Positions 16,873 to 24,619 of a DNA stretch of 64,000 nt are shown here, piece by piece. The first letter of the stretch is position 1; each line of letters starts with the position of its first letter. The translations under genes were made by a program, and so were the position numbers. This stretch comes from Plantactinospora sp039889035. GTDB taxonomy: Bacteria > Actinomycetota > Actinomycetes > Mycobacteriales > Micromonosporaceae. Under the pieces are notes generated by a model that saw only the letters and a program-made list of their open reading frames with translations, was not told where the DNA came from and made no database searches. Location of the stretch: the NCBI GenBank assembly GCA_039889035.1, contig JBDQQY010000019.1:62001-126000 (forward strand), written 5' to 3'.

Positions 16873-16950
16873 GCCGGCCCTCCGCTGCGCTCCGGGCCGC
16901 CATGAGGCACATCCGCACTGAAGTTGATGATTCGCTCGCTACGCTCGCTC
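16791..16950 (-). repeat. Two perfect tandem 80-bp repeat units between argR and argG
   Basis: Units 16791-16870 and 16871-16950 are identical over all 80 bp. Each carries an internal near-palindromic stretch (CGCTCGCTACGCTCGC on the plus strand) and, read on the minus strand, a start codon, a 27-codon frame, a GGAGG site and an ATGA junction. Similar short elements recur in Micromonosporaceae genomes from memory; this needs a search. Confidence 0.95.
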
Positions 16951-16952
16951 AT
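16869..16952 (-). CDS. 27-aa coupling mini-ORF, copy 1 (after argR)
   Basis: Identical in sequence to copy 2. Its ATG at 16952 overlaps the argR stop (ATGA 16949-16952); its TGA overlaps the start of copy 2 (ATGA 16869-16872). Thus argR, copy 1, copy 2 and argG form an unbroken chain of four-base overlaps. GGGAG at the end of argR lies about nine bases before this start. Confidence 0.6.
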   Translation of the reverse strand: MSERSERIINFSADVPHGGPERSGGPA

Positions 16953-17464
16953 GGTGTGGTGCTCCCTTCAGCATGTTCTTCCCGGGCCGCCCAGGCGGAG
17001 AGCTTCTCACCCAGCGCCGCGCCACCGGCGGCCTCGCGGGCCACGACGAGGATGGTGTCGTCGCCGGCGATGGTGCCGACGACCTCCGGCAGCCCCGCCC
17101 GGTCCAGCGCGCTGGCCAGGTACTGTGCGGCACCGGGCGGGGTGCGCAGCACCGCGATGTTGCCGCTCGAGTCGACCCCGTTGAGCAGTTCGCGGAGCAG
17201 CCGGATCAGCCGGGCCGGCGCCTGCTCGGCGTCCCGCAGCGGCCGCTTGCCGTCCTCCGGGATGAGGTAGACGGCCGGTCCGTCGCCGCCGCGCACCTTG
17301 ACCGCGCCCAGCTCGTCCAGGTCGCGGGAGAGAGTGGCCTGGGTGACCTGCACCCCGCCGTCGGCGAGCAGGTCGGCCAGCTCGGTCTGCGAGCGGATCG
17401 CCCGCTCGCGGATCAGGTCGACGATCCGGGCGTGCCGGGCGGCCCGGGTCAGTGGTCCGGTCAT
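16949..17464 (-). CDS. argR: Arginine repressor
   Basis: Hexameric arginine-sensing regulator, 171 residues. The N-terminal winged HTH includes RSQTELADLLADGGVQVTQATLSRDLDELGAVK (SR of the recognition helix intact), and the C-terminal oligomerisation/arginine-binding domain shows TIAGDDTILVVA with its GDDT loop. It lies inside the operon it regulates and overlaps argF by four bases. Targets visible here are ARG-box-like sites before argC. Confidence 0.96.
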   Translation of the reverse strand: MTGPLTRAARHARIVDLIRERAIRSQTELADLLADGGVQVTQATLSRDLDELGAVKVRGGDGPAVYLIPEDGKRPLRDAEQAPARLIRLLRELLNGVDSSGNIAVLRTPPGAAQYLASALDRAGLPEVVGTIAGDDTILVVAREAAGGAALGEKLSAWAAREEHAEGSTTP

Positions 17465-18480
17465 GCCGACTCGCCGACCACGGACGCGATGATCGAGGCC
17501 GCGGACGGCTCGCCGGCCGGCTGCGCCGCGGCTTCCCCGGCGGCCGCGCGCTCCTCGGCGTGCCGCTCCAGCAGCCAGGCGAGCAGCGCCTTCTGGGCGT
17601 GCAGCCGGTTCTCCGCCTGGTCGAAGACCGCGCTCCGAGGGCCGTCGAGCACCTCGTCGGTGATCTCCTCGCCCCGGTGCGCCGGCAGGCAGTGCAGCAC
17701 CACGACCTCCGGGACGGCACCGGCCAGCAGGGTCATGTTGACCTGGTACGGCTGGAACGCGGTGAACCGGTCCCGGCCGTCGCCCTCCTGCCCCATCGAG
17801 GTCCAGGTGTCGGTGGCGACCACGTCGGCGCCGGCCACCGCCTCGGCCGGGTCGCGCAGCACGCGTACCGAGCCGCCGGTGCCGGCCGCGATCTCGGCGG
17901 CCCGGTCCAGTACGGCCGGGTCGGGTTCGTGGCCGGCGGGACCGGCGACCCGGACGTGCATCCCGGCGGTCGCCCCGCCGACGAGATAGGAGTGCGCCAT
18001 GTTGTTGGCCGCGTCGCCCAGGTACGCCAGGGTCCGACCGGCGGTGCCGCCACAGTGCTCGCGGACGGTGAGCAGGTCGGCCAGGAGCTGGCAGGGGTGG
18101 AAGCCGTCGGTCAGCCCGTTCACCACCGGGACCGTCGCACCCTCGGCCAGCTCGGCGATCCGGTCGTCGCCGAAGGTGCGCAGCACGATCGCGGCGACGT
18201 ACCGGGACAGCACCCGGGCCGCGTCCATCAGCGACTCGCCCCGGCCGAAGTGCGTGACCTGGGTGTCCACCACGATCGGGTGGCCGCCCAACTCGGCGAT
18301 GCCGACGTCGAAGGAGAGCCGGGTACGCAGGCTCGGCTTGTCGAAGAGCACCGCCACCGCCCGGGGGCCGGCGAGCGGGCGCAGGGCGTACCGATCAGAC
18401 TTCATCCGGGCGGCGAGGTCCAGTACCGCCGACTGCTCGGCCGGGCTGAGGTCGTCGTCGCGCAGGAAGTGCCGGGGCAT
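17461..18480 (-). CDS. argF: Ornithine carbamoyltransferase
   Basis: Converts ornithine and carbamoyl phosphate to citrulline. 339 residues; carbamoyl-phosphate motif SLRTRLSF, HPCQLLADL, and the ornithine/catalytic HCLPAHRGEEI. The C-terminus carries an Ala/Glu-rich tail of about 25 residues beyond the usual end. Its ATG overlaps the argD stop by one base (TGATG), and its stop overlaps argR by four. Confidence 0.96.
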   Translation of the reverse strand: MPRHFLRDDDLSPAEQSAVLDLAARMKSDRYALRPLAGPRAVAVLFDKPSLRTRLSFDVGIAELGGHPIVVDTQVTHFGRGESLMDAARVLSRYVAAIVLRTFGDDRIAELAEGATVPVVNGLTDGFHPCQLLADLLTVREHCGGTAGRTLAYLGDAANNMAHSYLVGGATAGMHVRVAGPAGHEPDPAVLDRAAEIAAGTGGSVRVLRDPAEAVAGADVVATDTWTSMGQEGDGRDRFTAFQPYQVNMTLLAGAVPEVVVLHCLPAHRGEEITDEVLDGPRSAVFDQAENRLHAQKALLAWLLERHAEERAAAGEAAAQPAGEPSAASIIASVVGESA

Positions 18481-19730
18481 CAGAGTCCACCCCGGTTCTG
18501 CTCGACGACGGCCGGAGCCGACGTCTCCGGGCCTGCCGGTGCCGCCGCGTCCGGCGCCCCCGGTGCCGCCGCGTCCAGGGCGGCCGGGAGGGCGGCCAGG
18601 AACGCGTCGGCCTGGTCCAGGCTCAGGATCAGCGGCGGCGCCAGCCGGATCGTCCCCGGCTGCACCGGGTTGGTGAGGAAGCCGGCGTCCCGCAGCACCC
18701 CGGCGGTCGCGGCGGCGGCCGGCGCCCGCAGCACGATGCCGAGCAGCAGCCCGGCGCCACGCACCTGCGCCACCAGCGGGTGGTCCAGCGCCTCCACCCC
18801 GCGCCGGATCCGCTCGCCGACCCGCTTCACGTGGTCGAGCAGCCCCTCGTTGGCGATGGTGGAGATAACGGCGAGGGCGGCGGCACAGCTCACCGGGTTG
18901 CCACCGAAGGTGGTGCCGTGCAGGCCCGGCCGGAGCAGCTCGGCGGCCTTGCCGAAGGCCAGGCAGGCACCGATCGGCAGCCCGCCGCCGAGCCCCTTGG
19001 CCAGGGTGACCAGGTCCGGCTCGATCCCGTCGGCCTGGTGCGCGAACCAGTGCCCGGTACGCCCGATCCCGGTCTGCACCTCGTCCAGCGCCAGCAGCGC
19101 GCCGTGCGCGGCGGTGATCCGCCGGGCGGCGGCGACGTAGCCGGGCGGCGGCACGACGACGCCGTTCTCGCCCTGGATCGGTTCCAGGATCACCATCGCG
19201 GTCCGGTCGGTGACCGCGGCGGCCAGCGCCTCGACGTCGCCGTACGGGACGTGGGTCACCTCGCCGGGCAGCGGGCGGAACGGGTCGACCTTGGCCGGCT
19301 GGCCGGTGAGCGCCAGCGCGCCCATGGTCCGGCCGTGGAAGCCGCCCTCGGTGGCGACCACCTGGGTGCGCCCGGTCAGCCGGGACAGCTTGAAGGCGGC
19401 CTCGTTCGCCTCCGCGCCCGAGTTGGCGAAGAAGACCCGACCGGGGCGGCCGGCCAGCGCCAGCAGCAGTTCGGCCAGCGCCACCGGCGGCTCGGCGACG
19501 AAGAGGTTGGAGACGTGCCCGAGGGTGGCGACCTGCCGGGAGACCGCCTCGACCACCGCCGGGTGCGCGTGCCCGAGCGCGTTGACCGCGATGCCGCCGA
19601 CCAGGTCGACGTACTCCCGGCCGGCCTCGTCGACCACGACCGCGCCGCTGCCGCGGACCAGCGCGAGCTGCGGGGTCCCGTAGTTGTCCATCATGGACTG
19701 CGTCCAGCGGTCGACCAGGGTCGTTGTCAT
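18480..19730 (-). CDS. argD: Acetylornithine aminotransferase
   Basis: PLP-dependent class III aminotransferase, 416 residues. Key features: NSGAEANEAAFKL, FHGRTMGAL, LDEVQTGIGRTG, and the PLP lysine in TLAKGLGGGLPIG. An Ala/Pro-rich tail of about 30 residues ends the protein. Coupled to argB (ATGA 19727-19730) and argF. Confidence 0.96.
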   Translation of the reverse strand: MTTTLVDRWTQSMMDNYGTPQLALVRGSGAVVVDEAGREYVDLVGGIAVNALGHAHPAVVEAVSRQVATLGHVSNLFVAEPPVALAELLLALAGRPGRVFFANSGAEANEAAFKLSRLTGRTQVVATEGGFHGRTMGALALTGQPAKVDPFRPLPGEVTHVPYGDVEALAAAVTDRTAMVILEPIQGENGVVVPPPGYVAAARRITAAHGALLALDEVQTGIGRTGHWFAHQADGIEPDLVTLAKGLGGGLPIGACLAFGKAAELLRPGLHGTTFGGNPVSCAAALAVISTIANEGLLDHVKRVGERIRRGVEALDHPLVAQVRGAGLLLGIVLRAPAAAATAGVLRDAGFLTNPVQPGTIRLAPPLILSLDQADAFLAALPAALDAAAPGAPDAAAPAGPETSAPAVVEQNRGGL

Positions 19731-20632
19731 GACGAGACCGCCCCGGGCTCGGGAACCACCATCGTGCCGAATCCTTCCGATGTGAAAACTTCCAGCAGGG
19801 TCGAGTGCGCCACCCGCCCGTCCACCACGTGCGCCGCGGGCACCCCGCCGCTGACCGCCCGCAGGCAGGCCTCCATCTTCGGCACCATTCCCGACTCCAG
19901 CTTCGGCAGCAGGTCGGCGAGCTGACCGGTGGTGATCTCGGAGACCAGGCTGTCGGTGTCCGGCCAGTCGGCGTAGAGCCCGGGTACGTCGGTGAGCACC
20001 ACCAGCTTGCGGGCCCGCAGCGCGACGGCCAGCGCGGCGGCGGCGGTGTCGGCGTTGAGGTTGTGCAGCACGCCGTCGACGTCCGGCGCGACGGTGGAGA
20101 TCACCGGGATCCGGCCGGCCGAGATCAGGTCGGCGACCGCCGAGACGTTCACCTGGTCCACGTCGCCGACCTGGCCGATGTCGACCGGTTCGCCGTCCAC
20201 GTACGCCGGCCGGCGTACCGCCGTGAAGAGCCGGGCGTCCTCGCCGGAGAGGCCGACCGCGTACGGGCCGTACTCGTTGATCAGACCGACCAGTTCCCGG
20301 CCGACCTGGCCGACCAGCACCATCCGGACCACGTCCATCGCCTCGGGCGTGGTCACCCGCAGCCCGCCCTTGAACTCGCTGGTGATGCCGAGCCGGCGCA
20401 GCATGGCGGAGATCTGCGGACCGCCGCCGTGCACCACCACCGGCTTGAGTCCGGCGTAGCGCAGGAAGACCATGTCGGCGGCGAACGCCCGCTGCAACTC
20501 CGGGTCGATCATGGCGTTGCCGCCGTACTTCACCACCACGGTGGAGCCGGAGAAGCGGGCCAGCCAGGGCAGCGCCTCGATCAGGGTGGCCGCCTTGCGC
20601 TGCGCCTCGGTCAGGTCACGGGTCAGCATCAT
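19727..20632 (-). CDS. argB: Acetylglutamate kinase
   Basis: Phosphorylates N-acetylglutamate, the step typically feedback-inhibited by arginine. 301 residues with the amino-acid-kinase motifs VVKYGGNAM, VVHGGGPQI and LNADTAAAALA. The N-terminal extension (about 25 residues before WLARF) is of the type seen in arginine-sensitive hexameric enzymes. Start at ATG 20632, which overlaps the stop of a 21-residue mini-ORF; a second ATG follows directly at 20629. Ribosome site before it is weak, so coupling is likely needed. Confidence 0.96.
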   Translation of the reverse strand: MMLTRDLTEAQRKAATLIEALPWLARFSGSTVVVKYGGNAMIDPELQRAFAADMVFLRYAGLKPVVVHGGGPQISAMLRRLGITSEFKGGLRVTTPEAMDVVRMVLVGQVGRELVGLINEYGPYAVGLSGEDARLFTAVRRPAYVDGEPVDIGQVGDVDQVNVSAVADLISAGRIPVISTVAPDVDGVLHNLNADTAAAALAVALRARKLVVLTDVPGLYADWPDTDSLVSEITTGQLADLLPKLESGMVPKMEACLRAVSGGVPAAHVVDGRVAHSTLLEVFTSEGFGTMVVPEPGAVSS

Positions 20633-20694
20633 GGCCGTGCCTGCGTTTCGTTCGCGACTGCGGGACTCCGCTTCGCTGCATTCCTCGCGCTCAC
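20629..20694 (-). CDS. 21-aa coupling mini-ORF between argJ and argB
   Basis: Starts at GTG 20694 overlapping the argJ stop (GTGA) and stops at TGA overlapping the argB start (ATGA 20629-20632). Encodes a basic peptide beginning MSARNAAKRSPAVA. Its sequence differs from the 27-aa units but the junction layout is the same. The region looks like a short inserted element with CTTCGCTGCATTCCTCGCGC on the plus strand. Probably a translational bridge; expression unproven. Confidence 0.55.
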   Translation of the reverse strand: MSARNAAKRSPAVANETQARP

Positions 20695-21866
20695 GTCGAA
20701 TACGCCGAGTTCTCGTGCACGTACGCGTGCGACAGGTCGTTGGTCAGGATGGTGGCCTCGGCCGGGCCGGCGTGCAGGTCGATCCGGATGGTCACCTGCC
20801 GGCCGGAGAGGTCGACCTTGGCCCGGTCCTCGGCGGCGGCCCCGGACCGGCACACCCAGATCCCGTTGACCGCCACGTCGATGCCGTCCGGCTCGAAGGC
20901 CGCGGCCGTGGTGCCGACGGCGGCGAGGATCCGGCCCCAGTTCGGGTCGTTGCCGAACAGCGCGGTCTTGACCAGGTTGTTCCGGGCGACCGCCCGGCCG
21001 ACCTCGACCGCGTCGTCCTCGCCGGCCGCCCCGACCACCTCGATCGCGACCTCCTTGCTGGCGCCCTCGGCGTCGGCCACCAGTTGCCGGGCCAGGTCCC
21101 GGCAGGCCTCGGTGACCGCGGCGGTCAGCTCGGCCTGGCTCGGCGCGATCCCGGAGGCACCGCTGGCCAGCAGCAGTACGGTGTCGTTGGTGGAGAGGCA
21201 GCCGTCCGAGTCGACCCGGTCGAAGCTGACCCGGCAGGCCTCCCGGAGCGCCTCGTCCAGGATGGCCGGTCCGGCGACCGCGTCGGTGGTGACCACGCAG
21301 AGCATCGTGGCCAGCGCGGGCGCGAGCATGCCGGCGCCCTTGGCCATCCCGCCGACCGTCCAGCCGGTGCCGGCAACCACTGTCGTCTTGGGTCGGGTGT
21401 CGGTGGTCATGATCGCCTCGGCCGCCGCCGGTCCGCCGTCGGCGGCCAGCCCGGCCACCGCCGCGTCCACCCCGGGCAGCAGCCGCTCCATCGGCAGTCG
21501 CTCGCCGATCAGCCCGGTCGAACAGATCGCCACCTCACCGGCGCCGACCGCCGGCCCGCCGTCGATGGATCCGGAGAGCGCGGTGGCGGCGTGTTCGGCG
21601 GTGGCGTGGGTGTCCTGGAAGCCGGGCGCTCCGGTGCACGCGTTGGCGCCGCCGGAGTTGAGCACCACGGCCCGGACCAGCCCGGCCCGGAGCACCTGCT
21701 GGCTCCAGAGCACCGGTGCCGCCTTGACCCGGTTGGCGGTGAAGACCCCGGCCGCCGCGGCGTCCGGCCCGTCGTTGACCACCAGCGCGACGTCCCGGGC
21801 GCCGCTGGACTTGAGTCCGGCGGCAACACCGGCCGCCCGGAATCCCCGGGGCGCGGTGACGCTCAT
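20691..21866 (-). CDS. argJ: Bifunctional glutamate N-acetyltransferase / ornithine acetyltransferase
   Basis: Recycles the acetyl group from acetylornithine to glutamate. 391 residues, self-cleaving precursor: the cleavage region KGAGMLAPALATML contains the nucleophilic Thr of ATML that becomes the N-terminus of the beta chain. Also GWGRI/PNWGRI near the C-terminus and the conserved final residues ENSAYST. Start ATG 21866 with GGAGGG five bases upstream, located within the preceding mini-ORF. Confidence 0.96.
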   Translation of the reverse strand: MSVTAPRGFRAAGVAAGLKSSGARDVALVVNDGPDAAAAGVFTANRVKAAPVLWSQQVLRAGLVRAVVLNSGGANACTGAPGFQDTHATAEHAATALSGSIDGGPAVGAGEVAICSTGLIGERLPMERLLPGVDAAVAGLAADGGPAAAEAIMTTDTRPKTTVVAGTGWTVGGMAKGAGMLAPALATMLCVVTTDAVAGPAILDEALREACRVSFDRVDSDGCLSTNDTVLLLASGASGIAPSQAELTAAVTEACRDLARQLVADAEGASKEVAIEVVGAAGEDDAVEVGRAVARNNLVKTALFGNDPNWGRILAAVGTTAAAFEPDGIDVAVNGIWVCRSGAAAEDRAKVDLSGRQVTIRIDLHAGPAEATILTNDLSHAYVHENSAYST

Positions 21867-21979
21867 GCCAACCCTCCCTCGTTACCTGCCGGCGCCGTGA
21901 CGTTGTCAGCGACCGGCGCCCCTCCGACTGTCGCGACAGCGGCTGCGACCGGCGTGGACCCGGCCACCGCCCCGGTCAC
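21863..21979 (-). CDS. 38-aa coupling mini-ORF between argC and argJ
   Basis: Starts at GTG 21979 overlapping the argC stop (GTGA 21976-21979) and stops at TGA overlapping the argJ start (ATGA 21863-21866). The peptide is Ala/Val/Gly-rich (starts MTGAVAGSTPVAAAVATV, ends NEGGLA). The GAGGGAGGG of its codons 34-36 is the argJ ribosome site. Third example of the same junction design in this operon. Confidence 0.5.
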   Translation of the reverse strand: MTGAVAGSTPVAAAVATVGGAPVADNVTAPAGNEGGLA

Positions 21980-22983
21980 GGTGCCACCCCGTGCACGGAC
22001 AGGCCGGTGGTCTCCGGCAGCCCGAGCATCAGGTTGGCGCACTGCACCGCCTGGCCGGCGGCACCCTTGCCCAGGTTGTCGATGGCGCTGACCACGATCA
22101 GCCGGCCGGAGTCGACGTCGACGGTCGCCTGCAGGTGGCAGGAGTTGCCGCCGAGCGTGGCGGCGGTGTGCGGCCACTGCCCCTCGGGCAGCAGATGCAC
22201 GAACGGCGCGTCCGCGTACGCCTCGGCCAGCACCGCGCGCGGATCGGCCGGGGCGCCGTCGGCGGGCAGCGCCGTGACGGTGGCCAGGATGCCGCGCGGC
22301 ATCGGGGCCAGCACCGGTGTGAAGGAGAGCCCGGTCGCCCCGCTGGCCTGCTTGATCTCCGGGACGTGCTGGTGGGCGCCGACCTTGTAGGGCGAGAGGT
22401 CGCCCATCACCTCGCTGCCGAGCAGGTGCGGCTTGGCCGACCGGCCGGCTCCGGAGGTGCCGGAGGCGGCGACCACCACGACGTCGTGCGGGGCGGCCAC
22501 CCCGGCGGCGAGCAGCGGGGCGAGGGCGAGGATGGTGGCCACCGCGTAGCAGCCGGTGGCGGCGACCCGGCTCGCACCGGCGATCGCCGCCCGCTGGCCG
22601 GGCAGCTCCGGCAGGCCGTAGGTCCAGGCGCCGGCGTGGGTGCCGCCGTAGTAGCGGGTCCAGGCGGCGGCGTCGGTGAGCCGGTGGTCCGCGCCGAGGT
22701 CCACCAGGCGGACCCCGTCGGGCAGGGCGGCGGCCAGCGCCGCCGACTCGCCGTGCGGCAGGGCCAGGAAGACCAGGTCCGCGTCGGCGAGCACCGCCGG
22801 TTCGGTCCGGCCGAGCACCAGGTCGAGGCCGGTGAGCTGCGGGTGTACGGCGGCGACCGGCTGACCGGCCTGGCTGTGTGCGGTGGCGGCGACGAGGTCG
22901 AGTTCTGGGTGCCCGGCGATCAGCCGGAGCAGTTCGCCACCCGCGTAGCCACTCGCGCCGGCGACCGCGACTCGAATTCCCAT
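21976..22983 (-). CDS. argC: N-acetyl-gamma-glutamyl-phosphate reductase
   Basis: NADPH-dependent reductase, 335 residues from ATG 22983, which has a near-perfect GGAGGTGG upstream. NADP loop GASGYAGGELLRL (residues 9-21), catalytic Cys in VAATGCY, and the C-terminal NLGKGAAGQAVQ. A longer reading to 23208 would run through the promoter and ARG boxes and is rejected. First gene of the operon. Confidence 0.97.
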   Translation of the reverse strand: MGIRVAVAGASGYAGGELLRLIAGHPELDLVAATAHSQAGQPVAAVHPQLTGLDLVLGRTEPAVLADADLVFLALPHGESAALAAALPDGVRLVDLGADHRLTDAAAWTRYYGGTHAGAWTYGLPELPGQRAAIAGASRVAATGCYAVATILALAPLLAAGVAAPHDVVVVAASGTSGAGRSAKPHLLGSEVMGDLSPYKVGAHQHVPEIKQASGATGLSFTPVLAPMPRGILATVTALPADGAPADPRAVLAEAYADAPFVHLLPEGQWPHTAATLGGNSCHLQATVDVDSGRLIVVSAIDNLGKGAAGQAVQCANLMLGLPETTGLSVHGVAP

Positions 22984-22990
22984 GCCCACC

Positions 22991-23054
22991 TCCGCATTTC
23001 TATGCAGTGAGCACGCTAGCAGACGTCGCCGGATGACTGCAAGTCTATGCGGTG
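22991..23054 (-). promoter_or_regulatory. argC promoter with two inverted ARG-box-like sites
   Basis: Minus-strand -35 TTGCAG (23037-23042), 18-bp spacer, -10 TAGCGT (23013-23018). Two sites of pattern ACTGCA-5-ATGCGG lie in opposite orientation: 22991-23008 (minus strand) and 23036-23051 (plus strand), centres about 45 bp apart. One covers the -35, the other lies downstream of the start. This fits repression by ArgR. Confidence 0.7.
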
Positions 23055-23198
23055 GACTGAATGATCTTTCGATCTGGTGAATCCGGAGTTGCGCATCTGC
23101 GTCGACCCGATCTACCCGTTCGGGCCGTCGACCGGCACCGCGGCCCCGACCATCCGGGATGTCCGGCGGCTGCCCCCCGGGGGGACGCTGGTTGTCCG

Positions 23199-23216
23199 CC
23201 ACCGGCAAGCCGGTGG
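23199..23216 (-). terminator. Terminator hairpin after the propeller gene
   Basis: CCACCGGC, AA loop, GCCGGTGG: an 8-bp perfect stem located 33-50 bp beyond the stop of the PQQ-like gene at 23249. A CCCCCCGGGGGG palindrome lies next to it (23173-23184). No U-run. Confidence 0.5.
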
Positions 23217-23248
23217 GCTCGCCCCCGATCCGCGCCGAGCAGCAGGGA

Positions 23249-24442
23249 TCAGGCCGGTCCGGTCAACTGCCACAGGCCCAGCCGGTCCGGTGCCGTCCGG
23301 CAGACCAGGGCGGACGGGCCGGCCCGGCAGTCCACCACCCCCGGTGGCAGCGCACCGAGGATCCGCAGCGTCGCACCGTCGGCCACGGCCAGCAGCGACC
23401 GGCCGTCGTGGGCGTCCGGCCGGATCAGGATGTCCGGGGACCAGACGATCGAGTTCCACCCCCGGGGCCGGATTCGGCGCCACCGCTCCGCCCCGCTGAC
23501 CGGATCCAGCGCGACCACCCGCGATTCACCGTCCAGGCAGGCCAGCCCTGCGCAGTCCCGGATCAGCTCGCCGATCCCGTCACCCGGCCGGGTCCACCGT
23601 CGGGTCAGCCCGGGCAGGTCGTACCCGCTGACGGCCGGTTCCCGCCCGGCGGGGTGCCGCAGCACCAACCGGCCGCCGACCACCCGGGGGTTGCTCTGTG
23701 CATAGTCGGCCGGCGGCAGTTCACCGGTGCCGACCAGAGCACCGGTGGCGAGGTCGCGAAGTTCCGCCGTGACGTTGTCGTGCACGATCAGCACCCGAGC
23801 CGGATCGCCGGGCACCGGCTGCACGACCGCGGTCGACGCCAGCCGCATCCGCCACCTGACCTCCCCGGTCGCCAGGTCCACCGCCTCGACCGCTCCCTCC
23901 AGCCGTCGACCGGCACCGGAGACGCTGCGCACCTCGGAGACCCCGAGCCCGAGTTCGCTGCCGCCGACCCGGATGACCCGGCCCGGCCGGCTCCACCGCA
24001 CCGCGCCGGTGCGGACCGACCTGGCGGCGGTCACCGTACGCCGGCCGACCGAGTCGAGTTCGGCGACCAGCAGGATCTCACCGACCCGCTCCGCGTAGTG
24101 CCGGCCGGCCATGGTGACCAGTACCGTCCAGCGCCGGTCCCCGCCCGGCAGGTCGTACGCGCTGAGGGTCCCCGGCCGGCCGGCCAGCGCGCCGGAGACG
24201 AGCAGTACGTCGTCGGCGACGAAGTACGTGCTCCCGGCCGGCACGTCGAGACCGCCCACCGGCCGCAGCGCACCGTCCGGCGGCGCGGCGGCGGTGACCC
24301 CGAAGACCACGAACAGACCGGAGAGCAGCCCCGCCAGCCAACGCACCGAGACCCGGCGTGACCCGGGCGAAGGCGGCGTTTCGACATCGGGAAGGCCGCG
24401 GTCGTCGCCGAGGTCGATGAGCACCGTGGCACGGCTCTCCAC
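23249..24442 (-). CDS. Membrane-anchored PQQ-like beta-propeller protein
   Basis: 397 residues. An acidic cytoplasmic N-terminus of about 30 residues, one membrane segment at about 33-51 (VRWLAGLLSGLFVVFGVTAA), then an extracytoplasmic beta-propeller with repeats of the type LSAYDLPGGDRRW, VEAVDLATGEVRWRM, VVALDPVSGAERWRR. No PQQ-binding enzyme residues or disulfide pair are obvious, so it is probably a structural or sensor propeller and not a dehydrogenase. Monocistronic. Function unknown. Confidence 0.75.
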   Translation of the reverse strand: MESRATVLIDLGDDRGLPDVETPPSPGSRRVSVRWLAGLLSGLFVVFGVTAAAPPDGALRPVGGLDVPAGSTYFVADDVLLVSGALAGRPGTLSAYDLPGGDRRWTVLVTMAGRHYAERVGEILLVAELDSVGRRTVTAARSVRTGAVRWSRPGRVIRVGGSELGLGVSEVRSVSGAGRRLEGAVEAVDLATGEVRWRMRLASTAVVQPVPGDPARVLIVHDNVTAELRDLATGALVGTGELPPADYAQSNPRVVGGRLVLRHPAGREPAVSGYDLPGLTRRWTRPGDGIGELIRDCAGLACLDGESRVVALDPVSGAERWRRIRPRGWNSIVWSPDILIRPDAHDGRSLLAVADGATLRILGALPPGVVDCRAGPSALVCRTAPDRLGLWQLTGPA

Positions 24443-24619
24443 CTGGTCTCCCGATCTGCGGGCCCGGTCCCGGGCTCGGCGGTCAACCGAGCCTAGCCCG
24501 TCCGGCCATGAGGTCGTCCGGCACGGCGCCGCCCGCCGTCACTCGGCTGGCGGCGGTCACCGCACCGTCCCGCAGCCTCGGTACCGCCCCGGCATCGTGG
24601 GGCGCGGGCCCGACCTGCG

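Noticed and set aside
16791..16950. 80-bp tandem units as a CRISPR array
   Set aside because: Two identical units with no spacers; the content is coding-junction-like.
22984..23208. argC extended upstream to 23208
   Set aside because: Crosses the ARG boxes and promoter; ATG 22983 has a near-perfect ribosome site.
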